Assembly (NCBI RefSeq): GCF_003940805.1
Contig: NZ_CP034328.1
Location: forward strand, 4,092,001 to 4,156,000
Direction of reading: 5' to 3'
DNA from: Tabrizicola piscis
GTDB lineage: Bacteria > Pseudomonadota > Alphaproteobacteria > Rhodobacterales > Rhodobacteraceae
DNA length: 64,000 nucleotides
The notes below the pieces were generated by a model, which saw nothing but the letters and a program-made list of their open reading frames with translations, searched no databases and was not told the origin of the DNA. This document shows positions 26,943 to 36,476 of the stretch, piece after piece (position 1 is the first letter of the stretch; each line of letters begins with the position of its first letter). The position numbers were made by a program, and so were the translations under genes.

Positions 26943-28103
26943 ATGCGCCCATTCCCCCCGATGATCCTTGTCCTGCTTCTCTGGTGCGCCGGCCTTGGGG
27001 CTGCGGCACAGTTCGGCAAGATCTCGATCCTCTACGAAACCCTGCGCGCCACCTATGGCGCGAATGGCGAGGTGGCGCTTGGCCTTGTCGTGTCCATCGT
27101 CGGCATGGTCGGGTTGATCTTCGGCACGACGGCGGGGCTTCTGGTCGCCCGCATCGGCCCGCGCCGGGCCATCGTGGCGGCCCTTGCCGCCGGGGCGGCG
27201 ATGTCGGCGATCCAGGTGCTGATGCCGGTTTACCCGCTGATGCTGTTTTCCCGCATAGTCGAGGGGGCGTCACATCTGGCCATCGTGGTCGTTGGGCCAA
27301 CAATGATTGCCACCTTGGCCCCCGAAAAGTCGCGCCCGCTGGCGATGACGCTGTGGTCCAGCTTCTTTGGTGTCACCTATGCCGCGCTTGCGCTGATCGG
27401 TCCCTATGCCACGCCGACGGGCCTGTTCCTTGGCCATGCCGCCTATATGGCCGTGTTGGCAGTGGTTCTGGCGCTGACTTTGCCGCCTGATCCAAAGGGT
27501 GCCCCGGCCCCCATGCGCAACCTGCTGGCGCAGCATGCCACCATCTATGCCTCACCCCGTCTGGCGGCCCCGGCGATGGGGTTTTGCTGCTACACTTTCC
27601 TTTACGTCGCGATCCTGACCCTGCTGCCGCCCGAAACCCCGCTGACCCACAGGGCGCTGATTGCTGCCGGGATGCCGCTGGCGTCGATCCTGGTGTCGCT
27701 GACACTGGGCGTCTGGCTCTTGCGGCGTATGTCGGCGGTGCGGTTGGTGCAAGCCGGGTATCTGGTGGCGATCCCGGGCTTTGTGATCCTATGGGCGTTC
27801 TGGGGCAATGGCGCGGGGATGATCCTTGGCGGCTTCTGGCTATCGGCGGCGCTTGGCATCGTTCAGGGGGCCAGCTTCGCGTCGATCCCCGAGCTGAACA
27901 CCAGCGCCGATGACCGCGCCCGCGCCGCCGGGGCGGTGGCCCAGTTGGGCAACCTTGGGACAACGACGGGAACCCCGGTTCTGGCGGCCCTGCTGGCCGC
28001 GACGGGCCCCAGCGGACTGACCCTTGCGGCCACGCTGCTCTGCGCGCTTGGCATCTTGCTGCACGCCGTGCAGGCGCGGCGGCGCGGCGCTTTCACCATT
28101 TGA
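26943..28103 (+). CDS. MFS transporter, CynX/NimT-like or related
   Basis: A 386-residue, 12-helix major facilitator protein with TM1 at about 5-24 (MILVLLLWCAGLGAAAQFGKISIL). A VARIGPRRAIV loop stands for motif A after TM2, and a central cytoplasmic loop (about 180-195, PPDPKGAPAPMRN) separates the halves. Substrate cannot be predicted. It precedes uvrA by 85 bases, in which the SOS box lies, so uvrA has its own promoter. It may be transcribed with the methyltransferase gene 76 bases upstream. Confidence 0.83.
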   Translation: MRPFPPMILVLLLWCAGLGAAAQFGKISILYETLRATYGANGEVALGLVVSIVGMVGLIFGTTAGLLVARIGPRRAIVAALAAGAAMSAIQVLMPVYPLMLFSRIVEGASHLAIVVVGPTMIATLAPEKSRPLAMTLWSSFFGVTYAALALIGPYATPTGLFLGHAAYMAVLAVVLALTLPPDPKGAPAPMRNLLAQHATIYASPRLAAPAMGFCCYTFLYVAILTLLPPETPLTHRALIAAGMPLASILVSLTLGVWLLRRMSAVRLVQAGYLVAIPGFVILWAFWGNGAGMILGGFWLSAALGIVQGASFASIPELNTSADDRARAAGAVAQLGNLGTTTGTPVLAALLAATGPSGLTLAATLLCALGILLHAVQARRRGAFTI

Positions 28104-28108
28104 CGAGC

Positions 28109-28123
28109 GTTCACTTTTCGTTC
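28109..28123 (+). promoter_or_regulatory. SOS box (LexA site) upstream of uvrA
   Basis: GTTC-ACTTTTC-GTTC matches exactly the alphaproteobacterial LexA operator GTTC-N7-GTTC. It lies 66 bases before the uvrA start, and uvrA is a classic SOS gene. The site is six bases past the stop of the upstream MFS gene, so it marks the uvrA promoter region. Confidence 0.88.
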
Positions 28124-28188
28124 ACAAAATCGGGTTGGAGACTCGGCCGCAACGCCCTATCTGTTGCGGCGGCATCCGGGGGTAAACC

Positions 28189-31053
28189 ATGGCCGAACAG
28201 AAGTTCATCGAGGTGCGGGGTGCCCGCGAACATAACCTCAAGGGCGTGGATGTCAGCATTCCGCGCGACCAGCTGGTGGTGATCACCGGGCTGTCGGGGT
28301 CGGGCAAATCCAGTCTGGCGTTCGACACGATCTATGCCGAAGGCCAGCGCCGCTATGTCGAATCGCTGTCGGCCTATGCCCGCCAGTTCCTTGACATGAT
28401 GGGCAAACCGGATGTCGACCACATCTCGGGCCTGTCGCCTGCGATCAGTATCGAACAGAAGACCACGTCGAAGAACCCGCGTTCCACCGTCGGCACGGTG
28501 ACCGAGATTTACGACTACCTCCGCCTGCTGTTCGCGCGGGTGGGGACGCCCTATTCGCCAGCCACCGGCCTGCCGATCACCGCGATGCAGGTGCAGGACA
28601 TGGTCGATGCCGTGATGGCGATGCCGGAAGGCACGCGCGCCTATCTGCTGGCCCCGATCATTCGCGACCGGAAGGGCGAGTATAAAAAGGAATTCCTCGA
28701 CCTGCGCAAACAGGGTTTCCAGCGCGTCAAGGTCAACGGCACGTTTCACGAGCTTGAGGACCCGCCGACCCTGGACAAGAAGTTCCGCCACAACATCGAC
28801 GTGGTGGTCGACCGGATCGTGGTGAAAGAGGGGATCGAGACGCGGCTGGCCGACAGTTTCCGCACCGCCCTGAACCTTGCCGACGGCATCGCGGTCATCG
28901 AACTCGCCGAAGCGAAAGAGGGCGAAGCGCCCGAACGTATCACCTATTCCGAAAAATTCGCCTGCCCAGTCAGTGGCTTCACCATCGCCGAGATTGAACC
29001 GCGTCTGTTTTCCTTCAACGCCCCCTTCGGTGCCTGCCCGGTCTGTGACGGGTTGGGGATGGAGCTGTTCTTCGACGAACGCCTTGTCGTGCCCGACCAG
29101 AACCTGACCCTGATGCAAGGGGCCATCGCGCCATGGTCCAAGTCGAAATCCCCCTACCTGACCCAGACGATGGAGGCCTTGTCCAAACACTATGGCTTCA
29201 ACCTCAAGGCCAAGTGGAAAGACCTTCCCGACAGCGTGAAGGAGTTGTTCCTGCAAGGCTCCAAGGGCGAGGAAATCCAGTTCCGCTATGATGAAGGCGG
29301 CCGGGTCTATCAGGTCAAGCGCGTCTATGAGGGGATCATCCCCAACATGGAGCGCCGCTACCGCGAAACCGACAGCGCCTGGAGCCGTGAGGAGATGGAG
29401 CGGTATCAGGCCAACCGCGCCTGCGGGGCCTGTGGTGGCTACCGGCTGAAGCCAGAGGCTTTGGCGGTGAAGATCGCCAAACTGCACATCGGACAGGTGG
29501 TGCAGATGTCGATCACCGAAGCCTATGCCTGGATCGAAAGCGTGGCCGACACGCTGACCAAACAGCAGAACGAAATCGCCCGGGCGATCCTGAAGGAAAT
29601 CCGCGAACGCCTTGGATTCCTTGTGAATGTCGGCCTCAACTACCTGACGATGAGCCGCGCTGCGGGCACGCTTTCGGGCGGGGAATCACAGCGCATTCGG
29701 CTGGCCAGCCAGATCGGCTCGGGGCTGACGGGCGTGCTTTATGTGCTGGACGAACCCTCCATCGGCCTGCACCAGCGCGACAATGACCGTTTGCTGACCA
29801 CGCTCAAGAACCTGCGCGATGCCGGGAACACCGTGCTGGTGGTGGAACATGACGAGGACGCCATCCGTGAGGCGGATTATGTGTTCGACATGGGGCCGGG
29901 CGCAGGCGTGCATGGCGGCATGGTCGTCAGCCACGGAACCCCGGCGCAGGTGGCCGCCGACCCGGCCAGTCTGACCGGGCAGTACCTTTCTGGCGTGCGC
30001 GAAATTCCGGTGCCGAAAGTGCGCCGCAAGGGCAGTGGCAAGAAACTGACCGTTGTGGGTGCGACGGGCAACAACCTGAAGAACGTCACCTCCGAGTTTC
30101 CGCTGGGCATGTTTGTCTGCGTCACCGGCGTGTCTGGCGGCGGGAAGTCGTCCCTGACGATCGAGACCCTGTTCAAGACCGCCGCAAGCCGCCTGAACGG
30201 CGCACATGAAACGCCCGCGCCTTGCGAGACGATCAAGGGGTTTGAGCACCTCGACAAGGTGATCGACATCGACCAGCGCGCCATCGGGCGGACTCCGCGG
30301 TCGAACCCGGCCACCTACACGGGGGCCTTCACTCCGATCCGCGACTGGTTCGCCGGGTTGCCGGAATCCAAGGCCCGGGGCTATCAGCCGGGCCGCTTCA
30401 GCTTCAACGTCAAGGGCGGGCGGTGTGAGGCGTGTCAGGGCGATGGCGTCTTGAAGATCGAGATGAACTTCCTGCCCGATGTCTATGTGACCTGTGAGAC
30501 CTGCAAGGGTCAGCGCTACAACCGCGAAACTCTGGAAGTAAAGTTCAAGAACAAAAGCATAGCCGACGTTCTTGACATGACCTGCGAAGACGCGAAGGAC
30601 TTTTTCCAGGCCGTCCCCGCGATCCGCGAGAAGATGGATGCCCTCGTTGAAGTCGGGCTTGGCTATATCAAGGTCGGCCAGCAGGCGACCACCCTGTCAG
30701 GCGGTGAAGCGCAGCGGGTGAAGCTGTCCAAGGAACTCAGCCGCCGTGCCACGGGCCGCACGCTGTACATCCTTGATGAGCCAACCACGGGACTGCACTT
30801 CGAAGACGTGCGCAAGCTGTTGGAAGTGCTGCATTCCCTGGTGGATCAAGGCAATACGGTCGTGGTCATTGAACACAACCTTGACGTGGTCAAAACCGCC
30901 GACTGGGTGATCGATATCGGCCCCGAAGGCGGAGATGGCGGGGGCGAGATCGTGGCCACCGGCACGCCGGAAGCCATCTGCAAGGTCGAAGCAAGCCACA
31001 CCGGCCGCTACCTGAAGGACCTGTTGAAGCCGCGTCGGGTGGCGGCGGAATAG
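28189..31053 (+). CDS. uvrA: Excinuclease ABC subunit A
   Basis: The damage-sensing ATPase of nucleotide excision repair, which loads UvrB. The 954-residue chain has two ABC cassettes with Walker A lysines K40 (GLSGSGKSS) and K653 (GVSGGGKSS), two ABC signatures ([13 protein letters not shown] and [14 protein letters not shown]), and zinc-binding CxxC pairs (CPVC and CGACGG in the first half, CEAC and CETC in the second). Full length for the family. A LexA box sits upstream. It ends directly against the convergent RcnB-like gene, with no base between the stops. Confidence 0.98.
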   Translation: MAEQKFIEVRGAREHNLKGVDVSIPRDQLVVITGLSGSGKSSLAFDTIYAEGQRRYVESLSAYARQFLDMMGKPDVDHISGLSPAISIEQKTTSKNPRSTVGTVTEIYDYLRLLFARVGTPYSPATGLPITAMQVQDMVDAVMAMPEGTRAYLLAPIIRDRKGEYKKEFLDLRKQGFQRVKVNGTFHELEDPPTLDKKFRHNIDVVVDRIVVKEGIETRLADSFRTALNLADGIAVIELAEAKEGEAPERITYSEKFACPVSGFTIAEIEPRLFSFNAPFGACPVCDGLGMELFFDERLVVPDQNLTLMQGAIAPWSKSKSPYLTQTMEALSKHYGFNLKAKWKDLPDSVKELFLQGSKGEEIQFRYDEGGRVYQVKRVYEGIIPNMERRYRETDSAWSREEMERYQANRACGACGGYRLKPEALAVKIAKLHIGQVVQMSITEAYAWIESVADTLTKQQNEIARAILKEIRERLGFLVNVGLNYLTMSRAAGTLSGGESQRIRLASQIGSGLTGVLYVLDEPSIGLHQRDNDRLLTTLKNLRDAGNTVLVVEHDEDAIREADYVFDMGPGAGVHGGMVVSHGTPAQVAADPASLTGQYLSGVREIPVPKVRRKGSGKKLTVVGATGNNLKNVTSEFPLGMFVCVTGVSGGGKSSLTIETLFKTAASRLNGAHETPAPCETIKGFEHLDKVIDIDQRAIGRTPRSNPATYTGAFTPIRDWFAGLPESKARGYQPGRFSFNVKGGRCEACQGDGVLKIEMNFLPDVYVTCETCKGQRYNRETLEVKFKNKSIADVLDMTCEDAKDFFQAVPAIREKMDALVEVGLGYIKVGQQATTLSGGEAQRVKLSKELSRRATGRTLYILDEPTTGLHFEDVRKLLEVLHSLVDQGNTVVVIEHNLDVVKTADWVIDIGPEGGDGGGEIVATGTPEAICKVEASHTGRYLKDLLKPRRVAAE

Positions 31054-31392
31054 TCAGTTCAGGGCATCGTCGATGATCCGTACCGCCTCGATCACGACCA
31101 ATGTGTCGCGGACGACGCGCAAGATATGATTATCTACGCGCAGATAGGTGCTGCCGTCGCGATAGTCGCGCAGGTTCCACCGGCGCCAATCTTCGCGCGG
31201 GATCCAGGCATAGTCACCACGGATCCGGTCGCCCCGGTTCCAGGATTTGCCAACCTGTCCCGGTGGCACGCAAGGCGGGTTCTTCTTCGCCAATCCGGGG
31301 GGGCAATGCTTCTGCTTTGCCTCAGCCGGAACGCTGGCCAGAAGGGCGCTGACGGACAGAGCGGTGACAAGCAGTGTGCGTAGGCGGGACAT
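31054..31392 (-). CDS. RcnB-like secreted small protein
   Basis: A 112-residue exported protein with a signal peptide (MSRLRTLLVTALSVSALLAS, cleavage after AEA near 26). A short segment of Cys, Lys and Pro (KHCPPGLAKKNPPC) follows, then a C-terminal domain with the pattern WNRGDRI...DYAWIPREDWRRWNL...YLRVDNHILRVV. This spacing of a 'GDR' turn, a W-R-x-x-L segment and a 'RVDN' strand recalls RcnB, a periplasmic modulator of Ni/Co efflux, and the related family in proteobacteria. Metal ligands cannot be assigned with confidence, and RcnB function is inferred only. The ATG at 31392 has a GAAGGAG site; the longer frame upstream lacks a signal peptide. Confidence 0.7.
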   Translation of the reverse strand: MSRLRTLLVTALSVSALLASVPAEAKQKHCPPGLAKKNPPCVPPGQVGKSWNRGDRIRGDYAWIPREDWRRWNLRDYRDGSTYLRVDNHILRVVRDTLVVIEAVRIIDDALN

Positions 31393-31508
31393 GGCAGGCT
31401 CCTTCGAAGGCTGTAAGGGCAAATGCCTCAACCGGCGGTCAGGTTCCATATCCCGGCACCGACAGGTGCCATGCATGAGCCATTTGCTGCCGTGGGGCCG
31501 GGAGCAAC

Positions 31509-31541
31509 AAAATGGCGCGGAACCTGGGTCGGTTCCGCGCC
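31509..31541 (-). terminator. Intrinsic terminator of mmsA
   Basis: A perfect 11-base-pair inverted repeat (GGCGCGGAACC / GGTTCCGCGCC, loop TGGGTC) at 31514-31541 is followed on the minus strand by A then TTTT. It lies about 30 bases past the mmsA stop. Confidence 0.8.
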
Positions 31542-31570
31542 ACACGTCATGTGCCCCATCTGGGTAAGGG

Positions 31571-33070
31571 TCAGTCCAGTGCTTTGAAATTCAGCGCGGC
31601 GCCATCCTTGATGCCGCTGAACCAACGGGCGGTCACGGTCTTGGTCTTGGTGTAGAACTTGAAGGCATCCGGCCCGTATTGGTTCAGGTCGCCAAAGGCC
31701 GACCGTTTCCAGCCGCCGAAGCTGAAGTAGCTCAATGGCACCGGGATCGGGAAGTTGATCCCCACCATCCCGACATTGACGCGCGACGCAAAGTCCCGCG
31801 CGGTGTCGCCATCGGCGGTGTAGATCGCAGTGCCGTTGCCGTATTCGTTGTCCATCACCAGTTGCAGCGCCTCGTCATACGACCCGGCGCGGACGGTCGA
31901 CAGCACCGGACCGAAAATCTCCTGCTTGTAGATTTCCATGTCCGGGGTGACGTTGTCGAACAGGCTGGGCCCAACAAAGAACCCATTCTCATAGCCCTGG
32001 ATCTTCAGGCCACGCCCGTCGATCACCAGCTTCGCGCCCTGATCCACGCCCGAGGCGATCAGCCCCAGCACCCGCTCCTGCGCCTGCTTGGTGATCAGCG
32101 GCCCGAAATCCACATCGTTTCCAGCGGTATAGGGGCCGACCTTCAACTTCTCGATCTTCGGGATCAGCTTTTCGATCAGCGCATCCGCCGTCGCTTCGCC
32201 CACCGGGACCGCCACGGAAATCGCCATGCAACGTTCGCCCGCCGCGCCAAAGCCCGCGCCCACCAGAGCATCTGCCGCCTTGTCCAGATCGGCATCCGGC
32301 ATGATGATCATGTGGTTCTTCGCACCGCCAAAGCACTGCGCCCGCTTCCCGTTCGTGGCCGCGCGCCCGTAGATGTACTGCGCGATCGGCGTCGAACCGA
32401 CAAAGCCCACGGCCTGAATGACCGGATGGTCCAGAATACCATCCACCGCCGCCTTGTCGCCGTTCACCACCTGCAGCACGCCGTCGGGCAGACCGGCCTG
32501 CTGCAACAGCTCGGCCAGGTAAAGCGAGGTTGACGGGCAACGCTCGGACGGCTTCAGGATCATCGCATTGCCGGACGACAGCGCCGGGCCGATTTTCCAC
32601 AAGGGAATCATCGCGGGGAAGTTGAACGGGGTGATCCCGGCGACCACACCAAGCGGCTGACGCATGGCGAAGAGGTCGATGCCGGGGCCGGCCGAATCCA
32701 TCATCTCGCCCTTCAGCATCGCGGGGGCGCCCATGCAGACCTCGATCACTTCAAGGCCGCGCTGCACGTCACCCTTGGCGTCGGGGATGGTCTTTCCATG
32801 TTCCCGCGCGACAAGTTCAGCCAGCTTGTCCATGTTTTCATTGATCAAAGCACCAAAGGCCATCATCACCCGCGCCCGGCGCTGGGGGTTGGTGGCGGCC
32901 CAGCCGACCTGAGCCTTGGCGGCTTCGGCAATCGCATGGTCCAATTCTTCGACCGTGGCCAGCGCGACCCGGCCCTGAACCTCACCCGTGGCGGGGTTCA
33001 TGACATCGGCAAAACGGCCGGACGTCCCTTTGACCAATTGCCCGTTTATCCAGTGACCGATCTCTTGCAT
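31571..33070 (-). CDS. mmsA: CoA-acylating methylmalonate-semialdehyde dehydrogenase
   Basis: Oxidises methylmalonate semialdehyde (valine, thymine or inositol catabolism) to propionyl-CoA. The 499-residue ALDH-fold protein has the nucleotide loop ITPFNFPAMIPLWKIGPALSSGN (about 146-168), the FVGSTPIA motif at 223-230, and the catalytic cysteine C281 in AAGERCMAIS. In place of the conserved general-base Glu of other ALDHs it has the GGAKNHM segment typical of the CoA-acylating MMSDH subgroup. At 499 aa it is full length. It is followed by its own strong terminator, and no other valine-pathway genes adjoin, so it appears monocistronic here. Confidence 0.95.
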   Translation of the reverse strand: MQEIGHWINGQLVKGTSGRFADVMNPATGEVQGRVALATVEELDHAIAEAAKAQVGWAATNPQRRARVMMAFGALINENMDKLAELVAREHGKTIPDAKGDVQRGLEVIEVCMGAPAMLKGEMMDSAGPGIDLFAMRQPLGVVAGITPFNFPAMIPLWKIGPALSSGNAMILKPSERCPSTSLYLAELLQQAGLPDGVLQVVNGDKAAVDGILDHPVIQAVGFVGSTPIAQYIYGRAATNGKRAQCFGGAKNHMIIMPDADLDKAADALVGAGFGAAGERCMAISVAVPVGEATADALIEKLIPKIEKLKVGPYTAGNDVDFGPLITKQAQERVLGLIASGVDQGAKLVIDGRGLKIQGYENGFFVGPSLFDNVTPDMEIYKQEIFGPVLSTVRAGSYDEALQLVMDNEYGNGTAIYTADGDTARDFASRVNVGMVGINFPIPVPLSYFSFGGWKRSAFGDLNQYGPDAFKFYTKTKTVTARWFSGIKDGAALNFKALD

Positions 33071-33179
33071 GGAAGCCTCCCAAACTGTTCGGCAGCACCA
33101 TAGCCTTGCAATCGCGCAGGAAACAGTGGCAATACACCATTAACGTTTTGCGGAAATGCATTATGTGAATGGGAATCGA

Positions 33180-34370
33180 ATGCGAATTTGTGCCTTCTCG
33201 CGGATCATGGGAGAGCATCGTCCCCATTACCCGTCGCTGATCTCGATCCTGTCGCCGATGTTCCGCGAATTGGGGCATGAGGTGACGGTTCTGACCACGG
33301 TGATGCCGGATGGCGCGTCGGGGGTCCGGCAGGAAGGCATTGCCGAGGTTCACTATCTGGCCGGAACGAAGGCTGACCGGCTGGATGCGGCGTTCTATGC
33401 GGCCAGTGCGCGGGCCTTTGATGCGTTGCACGCAAAGCGCCCGTTTGACTTGACCTTCGGGCGGGGAAAGTCGGTATGGGGCTTTGTCAGCCAAAGCGCC
33501 AACGCGGCGCGGGTGCCGCTGGTGCTGCATGAGGGGACCTATCCCAAGTGGCTTCACAAGATTGAAACGCGGTTCGGGCCGCTGGCCCCTGCGGTGGCGC
33601 GCGCCTTGGCCCCGGCCTTTGCGCTGAAGAACGGCGAAACGCGGGCGTGCAAGCAGGCGGCGGCACGGGTGGTGTGCAACTCCTCTGCGCTGGCCGAGGC
33701 CGAAAAGCTGGCGGTCTGGTGGCAGCCGCCGCGCGCGGTTCCGCTGGAATATGGCTTTGACACCACGCCCTACCGGGTGGAACCGCCCCCCGCCGGCCAG
33801 CCGCCCCGGTTGATCTTCGTCGGGCGGCTGACATGGGACAAGGGCATCTTGCCGATGATCGACGTCCTGGCGCAGCTTAAGAATCGGACGGCGACGCTTG
33901 AAGCGATTGGCCCCGCATCCCCCGCGATCCAGCAGCGCCTGCTCAACCATGCGCAGCAGGCGGGGGTGGCGGACCGCTATTCCCTGCCCGGGCCGGTCAG
34001 GAATGATGAGCTGCCGGATCACCTGGCCGGGGCGTCGGTGTTCCTGTTCCCCTCCACCCATGGTGAGGGGTTGCCGAAATCGGTGCTGGAGGCGATGGCG
34101 GCGGGTTTGCCAGTGGTGGCCTACCGGACGAAGGTGCTGGAAGAGGTTGTGGATGACGGCGTGACCGGGTTTCTGGTGCCGATCCGGTCGGCCAAAGCGA
34201 TGGCAGAGCGGGTGGACCAGCTGTTGGCCGACCCGGCGCTGCGGGCCCGGATGGGGGCAGCGGCCCGGCAAAAGCTGGAAACCAAGTTCCGGCCCGAGGT
34301 GATCAACGCCCGTTGGCGCGTCCTGCTGGATGAGGTTGTGGCCGAAGCCGCCTCACGGCCATCGCGCTAA
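33180..34370 (+). CDS. Glycosyltransferase family 4 protein
   Basis: A 396-residue GT-B fold enzyme that transfers a sugar from a nucleotide donor. The N-terminal half includes MRICAFSRIMGEHRPHYPSL, and the C-terminal donor domain has FVGRLTWDKGILPMIDVLAQL, a VRNDELPDHLAGASVFLFPST loop and the family E-x7-E motif in HGEGLPKSVLEAMAAGLPVV. No membrane segment. An alternative start eight codons earlier (33156) is possible; 33180 begins the conserved 'MRI' strand. Acceptor and donor cannot be told from sequence. The LysR gene starts one base after its stop. Confidence 0.85.
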   Translation: MRICAFSRIMGEHRPHYPSLISILSPMFRELGHEVTVLTTVMPDGASGVRQEGIAEVHYLAGTKADRLDAAFYAASARAFDALHAKRPFDLTFGRGKSVWGFVSQSANAARVPLVLHEGTYPKWLHKIETRFGPLAPAVARALAPAFALKNGETRACKQAAARVVCNSSALAEAEKLAVWWQPPRAVPLEYGFDTTPYRVEPPPAGQPPRLIFVGRLTWDKGILPMIDVLAQLKNRTATLEAIGPASPAIQQRLLNHAQQAGVADRYSLPGPVRNDELPDHLAGASVFLFPSTHGEGLPKSVLEAMAAGLPVVAYRTKVLEEVVDDGVTGFLVPIRSAKAMAERVDQLLADPALRARMGAAARQKLETKFRPEVINARWRVLLDEVVAEAASRPSR

Positions 34371-34371
34371 G

Positions 34372-35277
34372 ATGGATTGGGACGACCTGCGCATCTTTCT
34401 GGCCGTGGCGCGGACGGAAAGCCTGTCAGCGGCGGGCAAGCGGTTGAAGATCGACCCGGCCACCGTGGGCCGCCGCATCGCCCGGCTGGAAGAGGCGATC
34501 GGCGCGCATCTGTTTGCAAGGTCGCCCCAAGGCTACGCCATGACCGAGGCTGGGACCCGCCTGATCCCCCATGCCGAAGCCGCCGAACGGGCCACGCTCG
34601 GCGCGGTGGAAAGTCTTTCGGGCCCCGGCGGCCTGACGGGCCAGATCCGCCTTGGCGCGCCCGATGGCTGTGCGAACTATCTTCTGCCGCAAGTGCTGGC
34701 CCGGATCTGCGATGCCAATCCGGGGCTGGAAGTACAGATCGTCGCCCTGCCGCGGGTCTTCAACCTGTCCAAGCGCGAGGCGGACATGGCCATCGCCGTC
34801 AGCCGACCGGAGGCAGGGCGGCTGACCGTGCAAAAGCTGACCGACTACCACCTGCACCTTGCCGCCAGCCGCAGCTTTCTGGCGGCCCACCCCGTGCAAG
34901 GCCCGGAAGATCTGCGGCACCACCGCTTTGTCGGCTATATCCCCGACATGATCTTTGACAAGGAACTGGATTATCTTTCCGAAATCGGGGCCGGGCCGGC
35001 CGCGTTGACCTCGAACTCGGTCTCGGTGCAGCTGAACTGGCTGCGGCATGGGGCAGGGATCGGCGTTGTGCATGACTTTGCGCTGCCCTCTGCGCCGGAT
35101 CTGGTGCGGATCATCCCCGACCGGGTGCATCTGACCCGCGCCTTCTGGTTGATCCGGCATGAAGGCGACAGCCGCCTCGTGCGGTTGAACCGCTTTGCCG
35201 ACCAGCTGACCCGCGAAGTCCGGTCCGAGATGGCGCGCCTTGAGGCCGCCGTGGCCGCTTCTGAACTGCGTGCTTGA
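34372..35277 (+). CDS. LysR-family transcriptional regulator
   Basis: A 301-residue regulator with an N-terminal winged helix-turn-helix (1-60, MDWDDLRIFLAVARTESLSAAGKRL then IDPATVGRRIARLEEAIGAHLF). The ligand-binding periplasmic-fold domain (about 90-290) follows. The 'DPATVGRRIARLE' recognition helix replaces the usual 'SQPAVSRQI', placing it in the LysR subgroup with atypical HTH. The target genes are unknown: neighbours are a glycosyltransferase in the same direction and a CBS protein 55 bases downstream. The start at 34372 directly follows the preceding stop; a start inside the previous gene would add 14 residues. Confidence 0.87.
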   Translation: MDWDDLRIFLAVARTESLSAAGKRLKIDPATVGRRIARLEEAIGAHLFARSPQGYAMTEAGTRLIPHAEAAERATLGAVESLSGPGGLTGQIRLGAPDGCANYLLPQVLARICDANPGLEVQIVALPRVFNLSKREADMAIAVSRPEAGRLTVQKLTDYHLHLAASRSFLAAHPVQGPEDLRHHRFVGYIPDMIFDKELDYLSEIGAGPAALTSNSVSVQLNWLRHGAGIGVVHDFALPSAPDLVRIIPDRVHLTRAFWLIRHEGDSRLVRLNRFADQLTREVRSEMARLEAAVAASELRA

Positions 35278-35332
35278 CAGAATCCCGTACCAGTCCGACC
35301 CTTGCCCTCCGGTCAGGAGGAGGGGCCGCCCC

Positions 35333-35767
35333 ATGCTCGTGCAACAAATCCTCAAATCCAAGGGCGATGACGGTGTCGTCACGGTTCCGCCCGGAACGAC
35401 GGTGACCAAGGCGGCCGAACTGCTGTCGTCCCGGCGGATCGGGGCGGTGATCGTGTCGCCCGATGGCAAGCGCGTGGCGGGCATCCTGTCCGAACGTGAC
35501 ATCGTGCGGGAACTGGGCCGCCGGGGCATTTCCTGCCTCACCGACACGGTCGATGCGCTGATGACCGCAAAGATCGTCGGCTGCACCCGCAATGAAAGCA
35601 CGGATGAAGTGCTGGGCCGCATGACCGAGGGCCGTTTCCGCCACATGCCGGTGATGGAGGGCGACGAAATGGTGGGCCTCATCTCCATCGGGGATGTGGT
35701 GAAGGCCCGGATGATGGAACTGGCGGCCGAGAAGGACGCGCTGGAAGGGATGATCAAGGGCTTCTGA
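35333..35767 (+). CDS. CBS-domain protein
   Basis: A 144-residue cytosolic protein made of a tandem CBS pair (Bateman module; about 8-60 and 76-130), with characteristic GVVTVPPGTTVTKAAELL, GILSERDIVREL and FRHMPVMEGDEMVGLISIGDVV segments. Such stand-alone modules bind adenosine nucleotides or SAM and act as sensors; the partner is unknown. An AGGAGGAGGGG ribosome-binding site precedes the ATG. A triple hairpin element lies directly downstream. Confidence 0.92.
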   Translation: MLVQQILKSKGDDGVVTVPPGTTVTKAAELLSSRRIGAVIVSPDGKRVAGILSERDIVRELGRRGISCLTDTVDALMTAKIVGCTRNESTDEVLGRMTEGRFRHMPVMEGDEMVGLISIGDVVKARMMELAAEKDALEGMIKGF

Positions 35768-35771
35768 CCCG

Positions 35772-35839
35772 CCGATTTCTTCCAAGGAATCGGACCGGAG
35801 CCTTCAAAGGCTCCGCTGCGGAGTTTTCGAAAACTCCGC
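35772..35839. repeat. Three tandem extragenic palindromes
   Basis: Three hairpin-forming palindromes stand in a row with two-base gaps. At 35772-35793 CCGATTTCTT pairs with AAGGAATCGG around CC, with one G-T pair. At 35796-35815 CGGAGCCTT and AAGGCTCCG flank CA. At 35818-35839 there is a perfect 22-base palindrome with halves GCGGAGTTTTC and GAAAACTCCGC. The block starts 5 bases after the CBS gene stop. It has no T-run, so a Rho-independent terminator is not obvious. A REP-like repetitive element, or a stability structure for the CBS mRNA, are the likely roles. Confidence 0.8.
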
Positions 35840-35931
35840 TTCCCACGCCCGGCGTCGTGTGAAACTTTTGGCCTTGCAGGCGGGCGCGTGATCTTGTTGC
35901 TTGCCGTGTGTCAGCAGGGCGGGGGACAACC

Positions 35932-36423
35932 ATGCGCATCGGGCTTTATCCTGGGACCTTCGATCCGGTCACCCTTGGCCATGTCGACATCATCCAGCGC
36001 GCCATGGCGCTGGTCGATCGGTTGGTGATCGGTGTGGCGATCAACCGCGACAAGGGCCCCTTGTTCACCCTGGAAGAACGCGTCGCCATGGTCGAGGCGG
36101 AATGTGCTGCAATCACGGCCAAGACCGGGGGCGAGATTGTCGTCCATCCGTTCGAGAACCTGCTGATCGACTGCGCCCGCGACGTAGGGGCCAGCATCAT
36201 CATCCGCGGCCTGCGCGCCGTGGCGGATTTTGAATATGAATTCCAGATGGTTGGCATGAACCGGTCCCTCGATGCCAGCATCGAGACGGTGTTCATGATG
36301 GCCGATGCCCGGCGGCAGGCCATCGCGTCGAAACTGGTCAAGGAAATTGCCCGGCTCGGCGGTGACGTGTCGAAATTCGTCACACCGCCGGTTGTGCTGG
36401 CGTTGCAGGCCAAGTACGGCTGA
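35932..36423 (+). CDS. coaD: Pantetheine-phosphate adenylyltransferase
   Basis: Adenylates 4'-phosphopantetheine to dephospho-CoA, the fourth step of CoA synthesis. The 163-residue nucleotidyltransferase has the phosphate-binding motif T14-L-G-H17 (HxGH variant) in GTFDPVTLGH, the RGLRAVADFEYEFQM segment at about 88-102, and the C-terminal ISS/T-like region DVSKFVTPPV. The ATG at 35932 begins the beta strand IGLYPGTFD exactly. A GTG eight codons earlier (35908) is less likely: the GCGGGGGAC site directly precedes 35932. Confidence 0.95.
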   Translation: MRIGLYPGTFDPVTLGHVDIIQRAMALVDRLVIGVAINRDKGPLFTLEERVAMVEAECAAITAKTGGEIVVHPFENLLIDCARDVGASIIIRGLRAVADFEYEFQMVGMNRSLDASIETVFMMADARRQAIASKLVKEIARLGGDVSKFVTPPVVLALQAKYG

Positions 36424-36431
36424 CATGCAAA

Positions 36432-36449
36432 GGGGGCCGAATGGCCCCC
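36432..36449. terminator. Hairpin between coaD and DUF1127 gene
   Basis: GGGGGCC-GAAT-GGCCCCC forms a 7-base-pair GC stem between the convergent ends of coaD and the DUF1127 gene. Minus-strand transcripts meet TTTG after it, while plus-strand transcripts have no T-run, so termination is likelier for DUF1127. Confidence 0.6.
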
Positions 36450-36476
36450 GGATCGTCGCACAGGATTTGGCTACCC

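Noticed and set aside
28111..29487. A 458-codon open frame antisense to uvrA, ending inside the SOS box region
   Set aside because: No domain and incompatible with the uvrA promoter; an antisense shadow.
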